Source of the DNA: a virus | IMG/VR virus record: IMGVR_UViG_3300040808_000116 | Span: 1-45,371 of that record | Strand: one strand, 5' to 3' | DNA: 45,371 nucleotides | Part shown: one piece after another, positions 45,306 through 45,371 of the stretch | Position numbering within the stretch: position 1 is the stretch's first letter | Layout of the letters: every line of letters starts with the position of its first letter | The notes under the pieces: generated by a model | What the model saw: only the letters and a program-made list of their open reading frames with translations | Databases searched by the model: none | What the model was told of the DNA's origin: nothing | Translations under genes and position numbers: made by a program

Positions 45306-45371
45306 ATGGCAATCACAACTGCAATGTGTACCAGTTTTAAGTCGGAACTTTTGGGCGGTTTGCACGACCTT
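45306..45371 (+). CDS. start of a structural/tail gene, 3' partial
   Basis: ATG 45306 after GGAGAAAACAA opens MAITTAMCTSFKSELLGGLHDL and is cut by the window edge after 22 codons. This opening resembles late structural genes after the capsid in related phages as I recall. Function not determinable from this fragment. Confidence 0.65.
   Translation, partial: MAITTAMCTSFKSELLGGLHDL

Noticed and set aside
1-45371. tRNA genes
   Set aside because: I saw no cloverleaf with a TTCGA-type T-loop in intergenic DNA; a proper search with a tRNA tool would be needed to exclude one fully.
1-45371. T7-like single-subunit RNA polymerase
   Set aside because: None of the frames has its motifs, and the promoters look like host sigma70 sites, so a T7-type transcription scheme is not supported in this window.

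Overview
The window is one contiguous piece of a double-stranded DNA bacteriophage genome, almost certainly a podovirus of the marine HMO-2011 type (named after a SAR116 phage). The best marker is the family A DNA polymerase at 13651-15693. It has a DnaJ-like CxxCxGxG zinc-finger insert between its exonuclease and polymerase domains, which from memory is the hallmark of that group. Other support comes from the B12-dependent ribonucleotide reductase, the T7-type endonuclease I, the DnaB-like helicase with a separate primase, the large portal and internal virion proteins, and the lack of any phage RNA polymerase gene. The host is probably a marine alphaproteobacterium, but the sequence does not name it.

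Layout. Positions 1-6309 (+) hold the end of the late module: virion/ejection-type proteins, the first one cut by the window edge. A terminator at 6315-6333 separates them from a long leftward early block, 6322-28319 (-). Read in its direction of transcription, this block holds one first gene with its own promoter and terminator; small accessory genes set between copies of a 17-bp repeat; a C5 DNA methyltransferase; many small conserved phage genes; a SleB-type hydrolase; a DUF932 gene; a PD-(D/E)XK nuclease; a tyrosine recombinase; primase, helicase, HNH nuclease and DNA polymerase; a probable single-strand DNA-binding protein; a Cas4/RecB-like nuclease; endonuclease I; DUF3310; ribonucleotide reductase; and MazG. 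An 876-bp divergent control region (28320-29195) carries promoters facing both ways and many dyads. From 29196 to the right edge (+) runs the late module: small basic proteins, structural proteins, a 3TM holin, a second holin-like protein, lysozyme, terminase small and large subunits, portal, scaffold, major capsid protein and a decoration-like protein. The right edge cuts a gene. Tail genes must lie between the right edge and the left edge, so the full genome is longer than this window.

How it works together. Clear sigma70-type promoters (28376-28403 minus, 27450-27478 minus, 26860-26888 minus, 20504-20532 minus, 7899-7926 minus, 28988-29016 plus, 43528-43555 plus) imply that host RNA polymerase transcribes the genome. 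The early block makes deoxynucleotides, copies and recombines DNA, and may modify it. The late block packages DNA, builds the particle and lyses the cell. A tyrosine recombinase raises the possibility of integration.

Most unusual content. First, 23.3-28.5 kb holds ten intergenic copies of a dyad, consensus RGTAATC-NNN-GATTACT followed by a T-run on the + strand. They separate single small genes like cassettes, and in three copies the centre of the dyad has become the Shine-Dalgarno sequence. An eleventh copy sits in the integrase coding start. Second, a 13-bp palindrome, CCCAGGTCCTGGG, made of two CCWGG sites, recurs at seven places in a phage that encodes its own C5-methyltransferase. Third, the control regions carry further families of dyads and iterons. 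At least ten small genes below about 60 codons, often with ATGA or TAATG overlaps, are annotated here as well.
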